A stretch of 64,000 nt of DNA from Desulfovibrio sp. (lineage in GTDB: Bacteria > Desulfobacterota > Desulfovibrionia > Desulfovibrionales > Desulfovibrionaceae), in the NCBI RefSeq assembly GCF_014803725.1, contig NZ_JAAVBE010000019.1:16825-80824 (forward strand), given 5' to 3'. The notes under the pieces are model-generated. The model was not told where the DNA came from. It made no database searches and saw only the letters and a list, made by a program, of their open reading frames with translations. Every line of letters begins with the position of its first letter. The stretch's first letter is position 1. Made by a program: the position numbers and the translations under genes. Shown here one piece after another: positions 36,231-45,064 of this stretch.

Positions 36231-37158
36231 ATGGTATAAAGAGGTGCTCGAGCTCGAGCCCAATTCCAAGGTCTTCTTCCCGCTCGCCCGGCTGCTCGCC
36301 GACGCCGGCCGCGATGACGAAGCCATCGCCGCGCTGGAACACGGGCTCGAGCGCCACAGCGAATTTCTGGAAGCCCGGCTCTTCCTCATCGAGCTCTTGT
36401 ACAGGACCGGCCGGCAGGATGCCTGCGCGCGGCAGATAGAGCGGCTGAGCGCCATGTTTTCCGCCTATGCCGGCTTCTGGCAGGCCTGGGCGGCCTGCCT
36501 TTCCGAGGTGGATGGAGAGGCGGACACGGCCACGGTGCTGCGCTTTCTGGCGGCCCACTTCGTTCACGGCCCGCTTTCGCTGCACGAGGTGCTCAACCGC
36601 GGGCTGGACAGTCTGGAGCAGGGCCGCGCCCCACGGGCGGCAGCCCCGGCCCGCGAGCCCGTGAAGCCCGCGGCAGCCGCGCCTGAAGCATCGCCTGCGC
36701 CTGTTGCAGCGCCTGCGGAAGAGATCGTGGAAGAGCGGGTGGAAGCGGCCCCGGCGCCCGGCGAAGTGGCCCTTGAGGAAACCGCGGCCGCTCCGCTGTG
36801 GGAGGAAGCGCCCGCCGATGCCACCAGCGCCCTCCCGGCTGACGGCGCGCACTCCGAGGATGACGGCGAGGAGCATTTCTCGCTCAGGACGCGCTCCATG
36901 GCCGAAGTGCTGGCCGAGCAGGGCGACATCCGCGGCGCGCTGGATATTTACAATGAGCTCGCGGCCGCGGCCACCCTCCCCGAAGAATGCGCGGACCTTC
37001 AGCACCGCATCGCCACCCTCACCGCGCGCCTCGGCCATCAGGCCGAAGCCCCGCAGCCGCCCGCCCCCCCGGAGGAAGAGAACGGCAGGAGCACCGACCG
37101 GCTCATCAGCATGCTTGAGGCCCTTGCGGAACGGGTGGAGGCCAGGGCCCGGGGCTGA
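36214..37158 (+). CDS. TPR protein with Pro/Ala-rich linker
   Basis: The 314-residue cytoplasmic protein begins with two or three TPR-like helical pairs (WYKEVLELEPNSKVFFPLARLLADAGRDDEAIAALEHGLE and following). A disordered Pro/Ala/Glu linker occupies about 145-215. One more repeat lies near the C-terminus (MAEVLAEQGDIRGALDIYNELA). No catalytic motif is seen; an adaptor role is likely. Its start lies inside the last codons of ftsB (17-base overlap), so it is translationally coupled to ftsB. Confidence 0.8.
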   Translation: MTEKIEWYKEVLELEPNSKVFFPLARLLADAGRDDEAIAALEHGLERHSEFLEARLFLIELLYRTGRQDACARQIERLSAMFSAYAGFWQAWAACLSEVDGEADTATVLRFLAAHFVHGPLSLHEVLNRGLDSLEQGRAPRAAAPAREPVKPAAAAPEASPAPVAAPAEEIVEERVEAAPAPGEVALEETAAAPLWEEAPADATSALPADGAHSEDDGEEHFSLRTRSMAEVLAEQGDIRGALDIYNELAAAATLPEECADLQHRIATLTARLGHQAEAPQPPAPPEEENGRSTDRLISMLEALAERVEARARG

Positions 37159-37204
37159 GCGGCCCTCCCTGACGCACAAGGTACGGGAGAATCGGAGAAT
37201 CACG

Positions 37205-38740
37205 GTGTCACATTTCTGTATGCGCGCTTTGCTCATCCTGCTCGCGGTGGGCGTCCTGTGCGGCTGCAACGCCTACCAGCCCACCAAGAACGTCTGGAAG
37301 ACCACCAAGGGGCTCTGGAACACCTATGTGAGCCCGCCGGCCAGCGTGGACTATGAGGAAAAGGGCAGCCTGCCGCCGCAGGCGCTCGCGCTTTCCACCG
37401 GCATGATCGGCATCGACGTGGAGCTGGGCAAACTTGAGCGCGTCATGCAGAACGCCGACAAGCCGCCGACCCGCGAATGGCTCAGCAATCTCTTCGCCAC
37501 CTTCCCCTGGCTGAGCGGCTTCGCCGGCGTCAAGTACGACGGCACCATCCTCGGCCAGGAGCCGGCGGACGCCCTCAAGGAGCTGGACTTCATCCCCCTG
37601 CTCTACGAAGACAAGAAGCAGAACAGCCGCGCGCTCAGGGCCGATGTGCAGCCAAGCCCGCTCGGGCCCGAGATCATGCTCGCCACGCCGCTCTATGACG
37701 GGGTGGATTTCCTCGGCATCGTGGTCGCGTATTTCGATATGCGCGCCCTCATGCGCTATTCCGAGCACCCGGAGGACATGGTGGTGCTCTCGCCCGCGGC
37801 CCTGCTCTGGCCGGGCAAGTACGAATTCGCGGCCACGCCACTGGCCGGCCTCGACTGGAGCGAGATCGTCAAGCACAGCACCGCCGGCACCTGCACCAAC
37901 GCCACGGGCTCCTTCTTCTATCTCGTGCGCTATCTCGGCAACCTGCCGCTCATCTTTGCGGTGCCCGAGAAGGGCGACTTCCCCGAAGGCAATGGCGATG
38001 TGCAGCAGGGGGCCCAGTTCTTCCCGCAGGAGCGTGAAAAGCTGCCCCCGCCGCCCATGCCCGAACGCACCAAGAAGGACGAAGGCGCCGTGCCCGCCTT
38101 CGAGCCGCAGGCGCCCGACGCGGCCCTGGCAGGCGGCTCGGCCCTGGAAGGCGCCGAACCGGCCCCCACGCCGGCCGATGCGGTGTCCGGCGGCGAGACC
38201 GCGCCCCGCACGGGCAAGGCGCCCAACGACATCGAGCCCGGCAGCCGCGACAGCGTGCTGCTCAAGGGCAAGGCCCGGGAGCGCCGGCGCGTCCAGGAGC
38301 GCCAGCTTGAAGGCGAGAACGTGCAGGTGGAGCGGGTGCAGCGGCCCCGGCGCCCGGCGGCGCCCAAGCCGCAGCCCCAGGCCCCGGCGCTGGAGCTCAT
38401 CCCGGACGAGGAGATGCCGAGCCTGCCGGGCGGCAGGCCCAGCCCCTTCGGCCCGCGCGACGAGGAACAGGCGGCGCCCGCACGCCCGAGCCCCTTCGGC
38501 CCGCGGGAGGCGGCAACGACGCAGGATGCGGCGCCGGCTGCTCCCGCCGAGATCTCGCCCGCGCCCGAAGCGCCCGCAGCCCCCGAAACGCCCGCTCCCG
38601 AGCCTCGGCCCGCGGAGGCTCCGCAAGCAAGGCCCGAGGCGCCCGCAAAGAGTGCCGCGCCTGCGGAAAATTCCGGGTCCGAGTCCGGGCCGGCGCTGCT
38701 CCCCGGAGGCAGGCCGAGCCCCTTCGGGCCGCGCAACTGA
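37205..38740 (+). CDS. Lipoprotein with Cache-like region and C-terminal RPSPFGPR repeats
   Basis: The 511-residue protein has a signal peptide with lipobox-like VLCGC. A globular part of about 250 residues follows; the segment [28 protein letters not shown] resembles the distal strands of Cache sensor domains. The last 200 residues are Pro/Ala/Glu-rich and disordered, with three copies of RPSPFGPR, the last at the extreme C-terminus. GTG is preferred because GGAG is eight bases away; an ATG five codons later is too far from it. The role is unknown, perhaps an envelope sensor or peptidoglycan-spanning lipoprotein. Confidence 0.75.
   Translation: MSHFCMRALLILLAVGVLCGCNAYQPTKNVWKTTKGLWNTYVSPPASVDYEEKGSLPPQALALSTGMIGIDVELGKLERVMQNADKPPTREWLSNLFATFPWLSGFAGVKYDGTILGQEPADALKELDFIPLLYEDKKQNSRALRADVQPSPLGPEIMLATPLYDGVDFLGIVVAYFDMRALMRYSEHPEDMVVLSPAALLWPGKYEFAATPLAGLDWSEIVKHSTAGTCTNATGSFFYLVRYLGNLPLIFAVPEKGDFPEGNGDVQQGAQFFPQEREKLPPPPMPERTKKDEGAVPAFEPQAPDAALAGGSALEGAEPAPTPADAVSGGETAPRTGKAPNDIEPGSRDSVLLKGKARERRRVQERQLEGENVQVERVQRPRRPAAPKPQPQAPALELIPDEEMPSLPGGRPSPFGPRDEEQAAPARPSPFGPREAATTQDAAPAAPAEISPAPEAPAAPETPAPEPRPAEAPQARPEAPAKSAAPAENSGSESGPALLPGGRPSPFGPRN
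38440..38740 (+). repeat. Three coding repeats encoding RPSPFGPR
   Basis: The octapeptide occurs three times within the lipoprotein's C-terminal 100 codons, twice as [10 protein letters not shown] preceded by LP. The DNA copies (near CCCAGCCCCTTCGGCCCGCG) are nearly identical, indicating recent duplication or selection. Confidence 0.8.
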
Positions 38741-38825
38741 GGAACTGTTGTCAAGGACGCCCGCACGCCCACCTGCGCGCGGGCCATGCCGGGCCCTAGG
38801 CGCCCGGCCAACCAAGGAGGCTCTC

Positions 38826-39827
38826 ATGGCTGACATTACGGTTACCGAGCACCTTCTCCTGCACCAGAAGCGTTCGCCCCACGCCACGGGCCAGTTCACC
38901 GGCCTGCTCTACGACCTTATCCTCTCGGGCAAGTCCATCGCGCGGCGCATCAACAAGGCCGGCCTGCTAGACATCCTGGGCGGCACCGGCGAAGTCAATG
39001 TCCAGGGCGAGGACGTCCAGAAAATGGACGCCATCGCCAACAGGATCATGATCTACCGCATGGAGCGCTGCGGCGCGCTCTGCGCCATGAGCTCCGAGGA
39101 AGAGGCCGAACTTATCCGCGTCGGGCCGGAATTTCCGCGCGGCGACTACATCCTCATCTTTGACCCGCTGGACGGCTCCTCCAATATCGACATTAATGTG
39201 GATGTGGGCACCATCTTCTCCATCCTGCGCCGTCCCGCCGGCAACACCGGCGAAGTGACCGTGGAGGAGGTGCTCCAGCCCGGCATCCAGCAGGTGGGCG
39301 CGGGCTACATCCTCTACGGGCCTTCCACCATGCTCGTTTTGAGCACCGGCCAGGGTGTCCACGGTTTCACGCTCGACCCGGGCGTGGGCGAGTTCCTGCT
39401 GTCGCACCCCGACATGCAGATTCCCGAACAGGGCTATATCTATTCCGTCAACGAAGGCTACTGGCGCTACTGGGACCAGCCCACGCGCGAGGTGGTCAAG
39501 TGGTTCCACAATTGCGAGAGCCCTGACGGCAAGCCCTATTCCGCCCGCTATGTGGGCGCGCTCGTGGCGGACTTCCACCGCACCCTGCTTCGCGGCGGCA
39601 TCTACATGTACCCGGCCGACCAGCGCAAGCCCGAGGGCAAGCTACGCATGATGTGCGAGGCCAATCCGCTGGCCTTCCTCGCGGAACAGGCCGGTGGCAG
39701 GGCCAGCGACGGGCGCCAGCGCATCCTTGAGAAAAAGCCCGACCGCCTGCACGCGCGCACGCCGCTCTTCATCGGCTCGCGCAAGGATGTGGAGGCCGTG
39801 GAGCGCATCTACGCCGAACAGTCCTAG
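38826..39827 (+). CDS. fbp: Fructose-1,6-bisphosphatase, class I
   Basis: The 333-residue gluconeogenic enzyme has the class I active-site block [20 protein letters not shown] and the substrate-binding region [21 protein letters not shown]. It dephosphorylates fructose-1,6-bisphosphate in the cytoplasm. AAGGAGG lies five bases before the ATG, indicating strong translation; the frame is open far upstream but only in antiphase to the lipoprotein gene. Complete and of normal length. Confidence 0.96.
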   Translation: MADITVTEHLLLHQKRSPHATGQFTGLLYDLILSGKSIARRINKAGLLDILGGTGEVNVQGEDVQKMDAIANRIMIYRMERCGALCAMSSEEEAELIRVGPEFPRGDYILIFDPLDGSSNIDINVDVGTIFSILRRPAGNTGEVTVEEVLQPGIQQVGAGYILYGPSTMLVLSTGQGVHGFTLDPGVGEFLLSHPDMQIPEQGYIYSVNEGYWRYWDQPTREVVKWFHNCESPDGKPYSARYVGALVADFHRTLLRGGIYMYPADQRKPEGKLRMMCEANPLAFLAEQAGGRASDGRQRILEKKPDRLHARTPLFIGSRKDVEAVERIYAEQS

Positions 39828-39925
39828 CTGATCTCACCTTTTCCTGAGCGGATTTCCGCCCCCTCCCGGCCATGAGGCGCCGGGGCGGGGCGGGATTTTC
39901 CGCGCCCGCGCATTTTCGGTTGAGC

Positions 39926-40987
39926 ATGCTCGTTCTCGGTATCGAAAGTTCCTGCGATGAGACTGCCCTCGCCCTTGTTGACGAGGGGCGCCCGCTGGCC
40001 TCGGTGCTCGCCAGCCAGGCCGACATCCATGCCCTGTTCGGCGGCGTTGTGCCGGAACTGGCCTCGCGCGAGCATTACCGTTACATGGGCCCCCTTTTTG
40101 ACGAACTCATGCGGCGCGCGGGCGTTGGACCCCAGGCCATTGACCTTGTGTGCGCCTCGCGCGGGCCCGGGCTGCTCGGGAGCCTGCTCGTGGGCGTGGG
40201 CTTTGCCAAGGCCCTGGCTCTGGGCCTCGGGGTGCCCTTCCTCGGCATCGACCACCTGCACGCGCACCTGCTGGCAGCCGGCATCGACAACGAACTGACC
40301 TTCCCTTCCCTCGGGTTGCTGGTCTCGGGCGGCCATACTCACATCTACCGCATGGAGGCGCCGTGGCGCTTCATCACCCTGGGGCGCACCCTGGACGACG
40401 CGGCCGGCGAGGCATTTGACAAGGCGGCAAAGCTCGCCGGGCTGCCCTATCCCGGCGGCGCGCAGCTTGACAGGCTCGCCCGCACGGGGGAGCCGGGCGC
40501 CCTCGCGCTGCCCCGGCCCTATCTGGACAACGACAACCTTGATTTCAGTTTCAGCGGCCTCAAGACCGCCGCGGCACTCTGGCTGGAAAAGTCGTGCCCG
40601 GAGAGCTGGCCCAGGCCGCTGCCCTCCCCGGAGGCAGCCCCAAAGGCCCTGCGCGATTTCTGCGCCGCCTTCAACAAGGCCGTTGTCGATACCCTGTGCG
40701 CCAAGACGGAGCGCGCCCTGCGGCGAAACCCCGATATCCGCACCCTCGTCCTGGCGGGCGGTGCTGCCGCCAACAGCCTGCTCAGGGAGCGCGCGGCGGA
40801 GCTCATGCGCGCACACGGCGGCCGCTGCCTCGTGCCGCCGCCGAGGCTCTGCACCGACAATGCCGTCATGACGGCCTATGCCGGCTGGCTGCTCGGGAAG
40901 GAAGGCTATTTCCATGATCTTGCCATGGAGACCATCCCGCGCGGACGCAAGATCCCCGAGGACATGCTGTGCGCGCCGGAGGCGTGA
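39926..40987 (+). CDS. tsaD: tRNA N6-adenosine threonylcarbamoyltransferase TsaD
   Basis: The 353-residue ATPase-fold enzyme transfers threonylcarbamoyl to A37 of ANN-decoding tRNAs. It shows GIESSCDETALALVD at the N-terminus, the metal histidines in IDHLHAHLLAAG, the SGGHTHIYRM strand, DDAAGEAFDKAAKLAGLPYPGG and the late CTDNAVMTAYAG. The ATG was chosen at the start of the conserved core; upstream in-frame codons are not family-like. Confidence 0.96.
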   Translation: MLVLGIESSCDETALALVDEGRPLASVLASQADIHALFGGVVPELASREHYRYMGPLFDELMRRAGVGPQAIDLVCASRGPGLLGSLLVGVGFAKALALGLGVPFLGIDHLHAHLLAAGIDNELTFPSLGLLVSGGHTHIYRMEAPWRFITLGRTLDDAAGEAFDKAAKLAGLPYPGGAQLDRLARTGEPGALALPRPYLDNDNLDFSFSGLKTAAALWLEKSCPESWPRPLPSPEAAPKALRDFCAAFNKAVVDTLCAKTERALRRNPDIRTLVLAGGAAANSLLRERAAELMRAHGGRCLVPPPRLCTDNAVMTAYAGWLLGKEGYFHDLAMETIPRGRKIPEDMLCAPEA

Positions 40988-41118
40988 TCATGACGCCCGG
41001 GCCCGCAAGGCGGCTTGCGTCTTGACCGCCAGGGCCGTGTAGCCTATAAATAATCCTCTTTGCAGCGGTTTTGCGGCGCCCGACGCCGCCCCACCAGCAG
41101 CCAAGGATCATCTCCATC

Positions 41119-42363
41119 ATGAACTGGGATTGGGACAAGCTACAGGAAAAGCGGCAGCGCCAGCAGGGCGCCCAACGCCCGCCGCGCCGCCCGGAAGAGC
41201 CCGACGGCGACGACGTGGAGGCCGGCCGCGAAAAGCCGCGCAACCAGCGTTATCTGCTCAATGAAAGCCGCGGGGGGGGCCCCAACAACCCGTTTGAGCG
41301 CCTTTCCCGCTTCAAGCTGCCCAACGGGCGCCTCGTGCTGCTCATCGGCATCGCCGCCGTGGTCCTCTGGCTGCTCTCCGGCATCTATATCGTCAATCCC
41401 GACGAGCAGGGGGTGGTGCTCCGCTTTGGCCGCTATGACCGCACGGTGGATCCGGGCCCGCACTATGCGCTGCCAGCCCCCTTTGAAACGGTCTACAAGC
41501 CGCAGGTCACGCAGGTGCTGCGCAGCGAGGTGGGCTTCCGCTCCGTGGGGCAGTCCGCCACTTTCCAGCAGGGCCAGGTGCGCACCATCGCCGAAGAGGC
41601 CTCCATGCTCACCGGCGACGAGAACATCGTCAATGTCCAGTTCAGCGTGCAGTACAAGATCAGCGACCCGGTGCAATATCTCTTCAACGTCAGCGCGCCC
41701 ACGGCCCTCGTGCGCAATGCGGCCGAAGCCGCCATGCGCGAGGTCATCGGCAACAGCGAGATAGATTCCGCCATCACCGACGGCAAGCTCAAGATCCAGA
41801 GCGAGGCCACCCAGCTGCTCCAGCATATCCTCGACCGCTACGGCGCGGGCATCCAGATCATCGCGGTGCAGTTGCAGGACGTGCACCCGCCCAAGGAGGT
41901 CATTGACGCCTTCAAGGACGTGGCCAGCGCCCGCGAGGACAAGAGCCGGATCATCAACCAGGCCGAGGCCTACCGCAACGAGCTTTTGCCCAGGGCCCGC
42001 GGCCAGGCCGCAGCCATGAAGAACCAGGCCGAGGCCTACAGCGCCACGCGGGTACGCCACGCCGAGGGCGACGCCGAGCGCTTCGACGCCCTGCGCGTGG
42101 AATATGACAAGGCGCCCAAAGTGACAAAGCAGCGCCTTTATTACGAGACCATGGAAGATATCCTCGCCGGTTCCGGCGAAAAGGTGCTCATGGACGGCGC
42201 CGCGGCCTCCAGGGCGCTGCCGTATCTGCCGCTCCCGAGCCTGAGCGCGCCGAGGCTGCCCGAGGCCGCGAGCCCCGAGCGCCGCGCCGCGCCCGAAGTG
42301 CGCCAGCAGGCGCAGCCGGCCCCCGCCGCCTCGGCCGCGGCCCCCGCAGGAGAACGGCCATGA
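41119..42363 (+). CDS. hflK: FtsH protease modulator HflK
   Basis: The 414-residue SPFH protein has a Gly/Arg/Pro-rich cytoplasmic N-terminus, one membrane helix (LVLLIGIAAVVLWLLSGIYIV) and the periplasmic SPFH domain beginning NPDEQGVVLRFGRYDRTVDPGPHYALP. A long Ala/Glu/Arg coiled coil and a Pro/Ala tail follow. With HflC it forms the vault-like cage around FtsH that limits membrane protein degradation. The last codon overlaps hflC as ATGA. Confidence 0.95.
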   Translation: MNWDWDKLQEKRQRQQGAQRPPRRPEEPDGDDVEAGREKPRNQRYLLNESRGGGPNNPFERLSRFKLPNGRLVLLIGIAAVVLWLLSGIYIVNPDEQGVVLRFGRYDRTVDPGPHYALPAPFETVYKPQVTQVLRSEVGFRSVGQSATFQQGQVRTIAEEASMLTGDENIVNVQFSVQYKISDPVQYLFNVSAPTALVRNAAEAAMREVIGNSEIDSAITDGKLKIQSEATQLLQHILDRYGAGIQIIAVQLQDVHPPKEVIDAFKDVASAREDKSRIINQAEAYRNELLPRARGQAAAMKNQAEAYSATRVRHAEGDAERFDALRVEYDKAPKVTKQRLYYETMEDILAGSGEKVLMDGAAASRALPYLPLPSLSAPRLPEAASPERRAAPEVRQQAQPAPAASAAAPAGERP

Positions 42364-43208
42364 AAAAGAACCCTTTTCTCCTCGTGGTGCTCATCCTCGC
42401 GCTTGCGGCGCTCGGCAGCCAGTGCTTTTTCACCGTGCACCAGACGCAGAAGGCGCTGGTGCTCCAGCTCGGCGAGCCGCTCCCCGAGGTCTACGGCCCG
42501 GGCCTGCATTTTAAGCTGCCCTTCGTCCAGAACGTGGTCTATTTCGATTCGCGGGTGCTCGACTACGAGGCCCGCTCCCGCGAGGCCTTCACGGTGGACA
42601 AGAAGGCCATCGTGCTCGACAACTACGCGCGCTGGCGCATCATCGACCCGCTCCAGTTCTACCGCACCATGCGCACCATACCCGGCGCGCAGGCGCGCCT
42701 CGACGACGTGGTGTATTCGCAGCTGCGCGCGCTCGTGGGCGCCTACACGCTCACGCAGGTCGTTTCGTCGCACCGCGCCAACATCATGAAGGAGGTGACC
42801 GACAAGGTCTCGGAGCTCATGAAGCCCTTTGGCGTGGAGGTGCTGGACGTGCGCATCAAGCGCACCGACCTTCCGCAGGAAAACCAGCGCGCCATCTTCG
42901 AGCGCATGCGCGCCGAGCGTGAACGCCAGGCCAAGCAGTACCGTTCCGAGGGCGAGGAGGAATCCACCCGCATTCGCTCCGACGCCGACCGCCAGCGCGC
43001 CCTCATCCTCGCCGAGGCCGCCCGCGAAGCGCAGGTGGAGCGCGGCCGCGGCGACGCCAAGGCGGCCGCCACCTATGCGGGCGCCTACAGCAAGTCGCCG
43101 GATTTCTACGCCTACCAGCGCTGGCTGGAGGCCATGCGAAAATCCTTCAAGGACAATAGCAAGATGGTCCTCACCAACGAAGCGCCGCTGCTCAACCTGC
43201 AACAGTAG
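42360..43208 (+). CDS. hflC: FtsH protease modulator HflC
   Basis: The 282-residue partner of HflK has one N-terminal membrane helix (FLLVVLILALAALGSQCFFTV) and the SPFH domain QTQKALVLQLGEPLPEVYGPGLHFKLPFVQNV. The family segment IKRTDLPQENQRAIFERMRAERERQAKQYRSEGEEE and a C-terminal coiled coil ending in SPDFYAYQRWLEAM complete it. All hallmarks are present. It is coupled to hflK; a regulator gene follows after 19 bases. Confidence 0.95.
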   Translation: MKKNPFLLVVLILALAALGSQCFFTVHQTQKALVLQLGEPLPEVYGPGLHFKLPFVQNVVYFDSRVLDYEARSREAFTVDKKAIVLDNYARWRIIDPLQFYRTMRTIPGAQARLDDVVYSQLRALVGAYTLTQVVSSHRANIMKEVTDKVSELMKPFGVEVLDVRIKRTDLPQENQRAIFERMRAERERQAKQYRSEGEEESTRIRSDADRQRALILAEAAREAQVERGRGDAKAAATYAGAYSKSPDFYAYQRWLEAMRKSFKDNSKMVLTNEAPLLNLQQ

Positions 43209-43227
43209 CGGCGTCAGGAGTTCTGGC

Positions 43228-43920
43228 ATGTCTTCATTTGCGGAAATATATGGCCGTATTACCCTTGCGACCAATTGCCGGACGCAAATGGAACTGGCGG
43301 AAGTGCTCGACATCCGCCAGTCCAGCATTTCTGACGCCAAGCGACGCAATTCCGTGCCGGGCGACTGGTACATGAAACTTTTTGAGAAGTTCGGCCTTAA
43401 TCCCGACTGGCTCAAGCAGGGTATGGGTCCCATGTATCTGCGCACCGAAGAGGGCTATGCCCCGCAGGACGCGCCGGCCTTCCTCGCGGAAAACACCGCC
43501 GTCTACGGCGATGACCAGGCCAAGCACCTTGTGTGCACCGAATTTGCCATGCCCGCCGTCTGGGACGACGGCGGCGACCGCCCCGAATTCACGCCGCGGG
43601 GCAAGATCTCCCTGCCGCTTTCCCTGGTGCGCCCGGGCGTGCTCGTGTTCCGCATGCGCGGGGTCAACATGGCCCCGCTCATCTCGCAGGGGGCGCACTT
43701 CGGCGTGGACACGCGGGAGAACGCCATCACTTCCGGCAAGATCTATGCGCTGTTCGCGCCCAACGAGGGCCTGGTGCTCCGCCGCATCTTCCTGGACGGC
43801 GCGCAGACGGGCTACCTGCTGCGCTCGGAATCTCCCGAATTCCCGGAGACGGTGCTTGCGCCGGAGCTCCTGCGCCAGCGGCTCCTCGGGCGCGTGGTCT
43901 GGACACTGCAGGAGTTCTAG
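43228..43920 (+). CDS. CI/LexA-like transcriptional regulator with inactive S24 domain
   Basis: The 230-residue protein has a phage CI-type helix-turn-helix (residues about 5-60; TQMELAEVLDIRQSSISDAKRRNSVPGDW) and a C-terminal S24 (LexA/UmuD) fold (about 125-230). In the fold the catalytic Ser is replaced: RGVNMAPLISQGAHFGVD has N147 where active proteins have a Ser-Met, and the Lys region reads LRRIFLDG with Arg. It should bind DNA as a dimer without self-cleavage. AGGAG precedes the ATG. It lies between hflC and an MltB-like gene, with no phage genes nearby. Confidence 0.82.
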   Translation: MSSFAEIYGRITLATNCRTQMELAEVLDIRQSSISDAKRRNSVPGDWYMKLFEKFGLNPDWLKQGMGPMYLRTEEGYAPQDAPAFLAENTAVYGDDQAKHLVCTEFAMPAVWDDGGDRPEFTPRGKISLPLSLVRPGVLVFRMRGVNMAPLISQGAHFGVDTRENAITSGKIYALFAPNEGLVLRRIFLDGAQTGYLLRSESPEFPETVLAPELLRQRLLGRVVWTLQEF

Positions 43921-43921
43921 G

Positions 43922-45064
43922 ATGGCGGCGCCGCACTTCCGGCACATCCTGCGCCCTGCGCCCACTGCGCCTGAGCGCCTTGCGGCGGCGCGGCGTCCGG
44001 CTGACCTGCTCACCCTGATCCTCGCCTGCGCGTTGCTTCTGGCAGCCTGCGGCAGCACGCGCACAGCCAAGGCACCGGATCTGGCCGACCCGGCCGGAGA
44101 GGCTCTGGCGGCTGCATCCTCCGCCGCTGCCGACGAGGCAAGGCCCCTTACGGAAACTCTTGCCGCAGACGAACCAGCCGGAGAAGTCGCGCCCCGCTGG
44201 CAGCCGCTGGCAGCGCGCCTTGCGGCTGACGGCCTTTCCGGCCCGCGCGTGGACGCCCTCTTGGCGAGGCTCTCGCCCACGCCCACGCAGTCGCCCATGG
44301 GCCGCAAGATCCGCGAGCTGTACCGCCGCCGCTTCCTGCCGCGCCCGGCCACGGCCAAGCCCGCGCCCCTCTATTACAAGGGCGTGGTCACCGAGGCCAA
44401 TGCCGCGCTCTGCCGTGACTTCATCGCCGCGCACGAGGCCGCCTTCGCCGCCGCCGACGCGCGCTACGGCGTGCCGCCGGCCATCGCGGCCTCCCTGCTC
44501 TTTGTGGAGACGCGCCTTGGCAAGGTGCTCGGCGATGTGCCGGAAAACGCCTTCTACACACTCGCCAGCATGGCGGTGAGCACCACGCCGCAAGACATCA
44601 GCCAGTGGCTTCCCCAACTCCCCGGCTATGAGAAGCACATGCCCTGGCTCACCGAGACCCTGCACAAGCGCGCCGACTGGGCCTATAAGGAAACAAAGGC
44701 CCTCGTGGAGCATATGCTCCGTGACCACATCGCCCCGGAGGGACTGCCGGGCTCCATTTACGGCGCTGTGGGCCTGTGCCAGTTCATGCCCTCCAACATT
44801 TCCACCTATGGCGCCGATGGCGACGGTGACGGCCGCGTGGACCTCTTCACCGCGCCGGACGCCATCGCGAGCCTCGCCCACTATCTTGCCCGCCACGGCT
44901 GGAAGGCCGGGCTCTCCCGTGAACGCCAGCACGCCCTGCTCATGACCTACAATCACTCCCGCACTTACGCCAATACCATCCTCGCCCTGAGCGACCTCGT
45001 GGCCCAGGTCCCGGCGCCGGCCGCAGCGGTTCAAACATCTCCGGTTTCGGGGGGCAGGCCATGA
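43922..45064 (+). CDS. MltB-type lytic transglycosylase lipoprotein
   Basis: The 380-residue protein has a signal peptide ending in the lipobox LAACGS, a disordered Ala-rich segment, and an SLT/MltB domain. The catalytic glutamate is E196 in LLFVETRLG, followed by YGAVGLCQFMPSNISTYGADGDGDGRVDLF and TYNHSRTYANTIL, all MltB hallmarks. It cleaves peptidoglycan glycan strands with formation of anhydro-MurNAc ends, from the outer or inner membrane. It begins two bases after the regulator stop and overlaps the ketosynthase gene by four bases. Confidence 0.88.
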   Translation: MAAPHFRHILRPAPTAPERLAAARRPADLLTLILACALLLAACGSTRTAKAPDLADPAGEALAAASSAAADEARPLTETLAADEPAGEVAPRWQPLAARLAADGLSGPRVDALLARLSPTPTQSPMGRKIRELYRRRFLPRPATAKPAPLYYKGVVTEANAALCRDFIAAHEAAFAAADARYGVPPAIAASLLFVETRLGKVLGDVPENAFYTLASMAVSTTPQDISQWLPQLPGYEKHMPWLTETLHKRADWAYKETKALVEHMLRDHIAPEGLPGSIYGAVGLCQFMPSNISTYGADGDGDGRVDLFTAPDAIASLAHYLARHGWKAGLSRERQHALLMTYNHSRTYANTILALSDLVAQVPAPAAAVQTSPVSGGRP

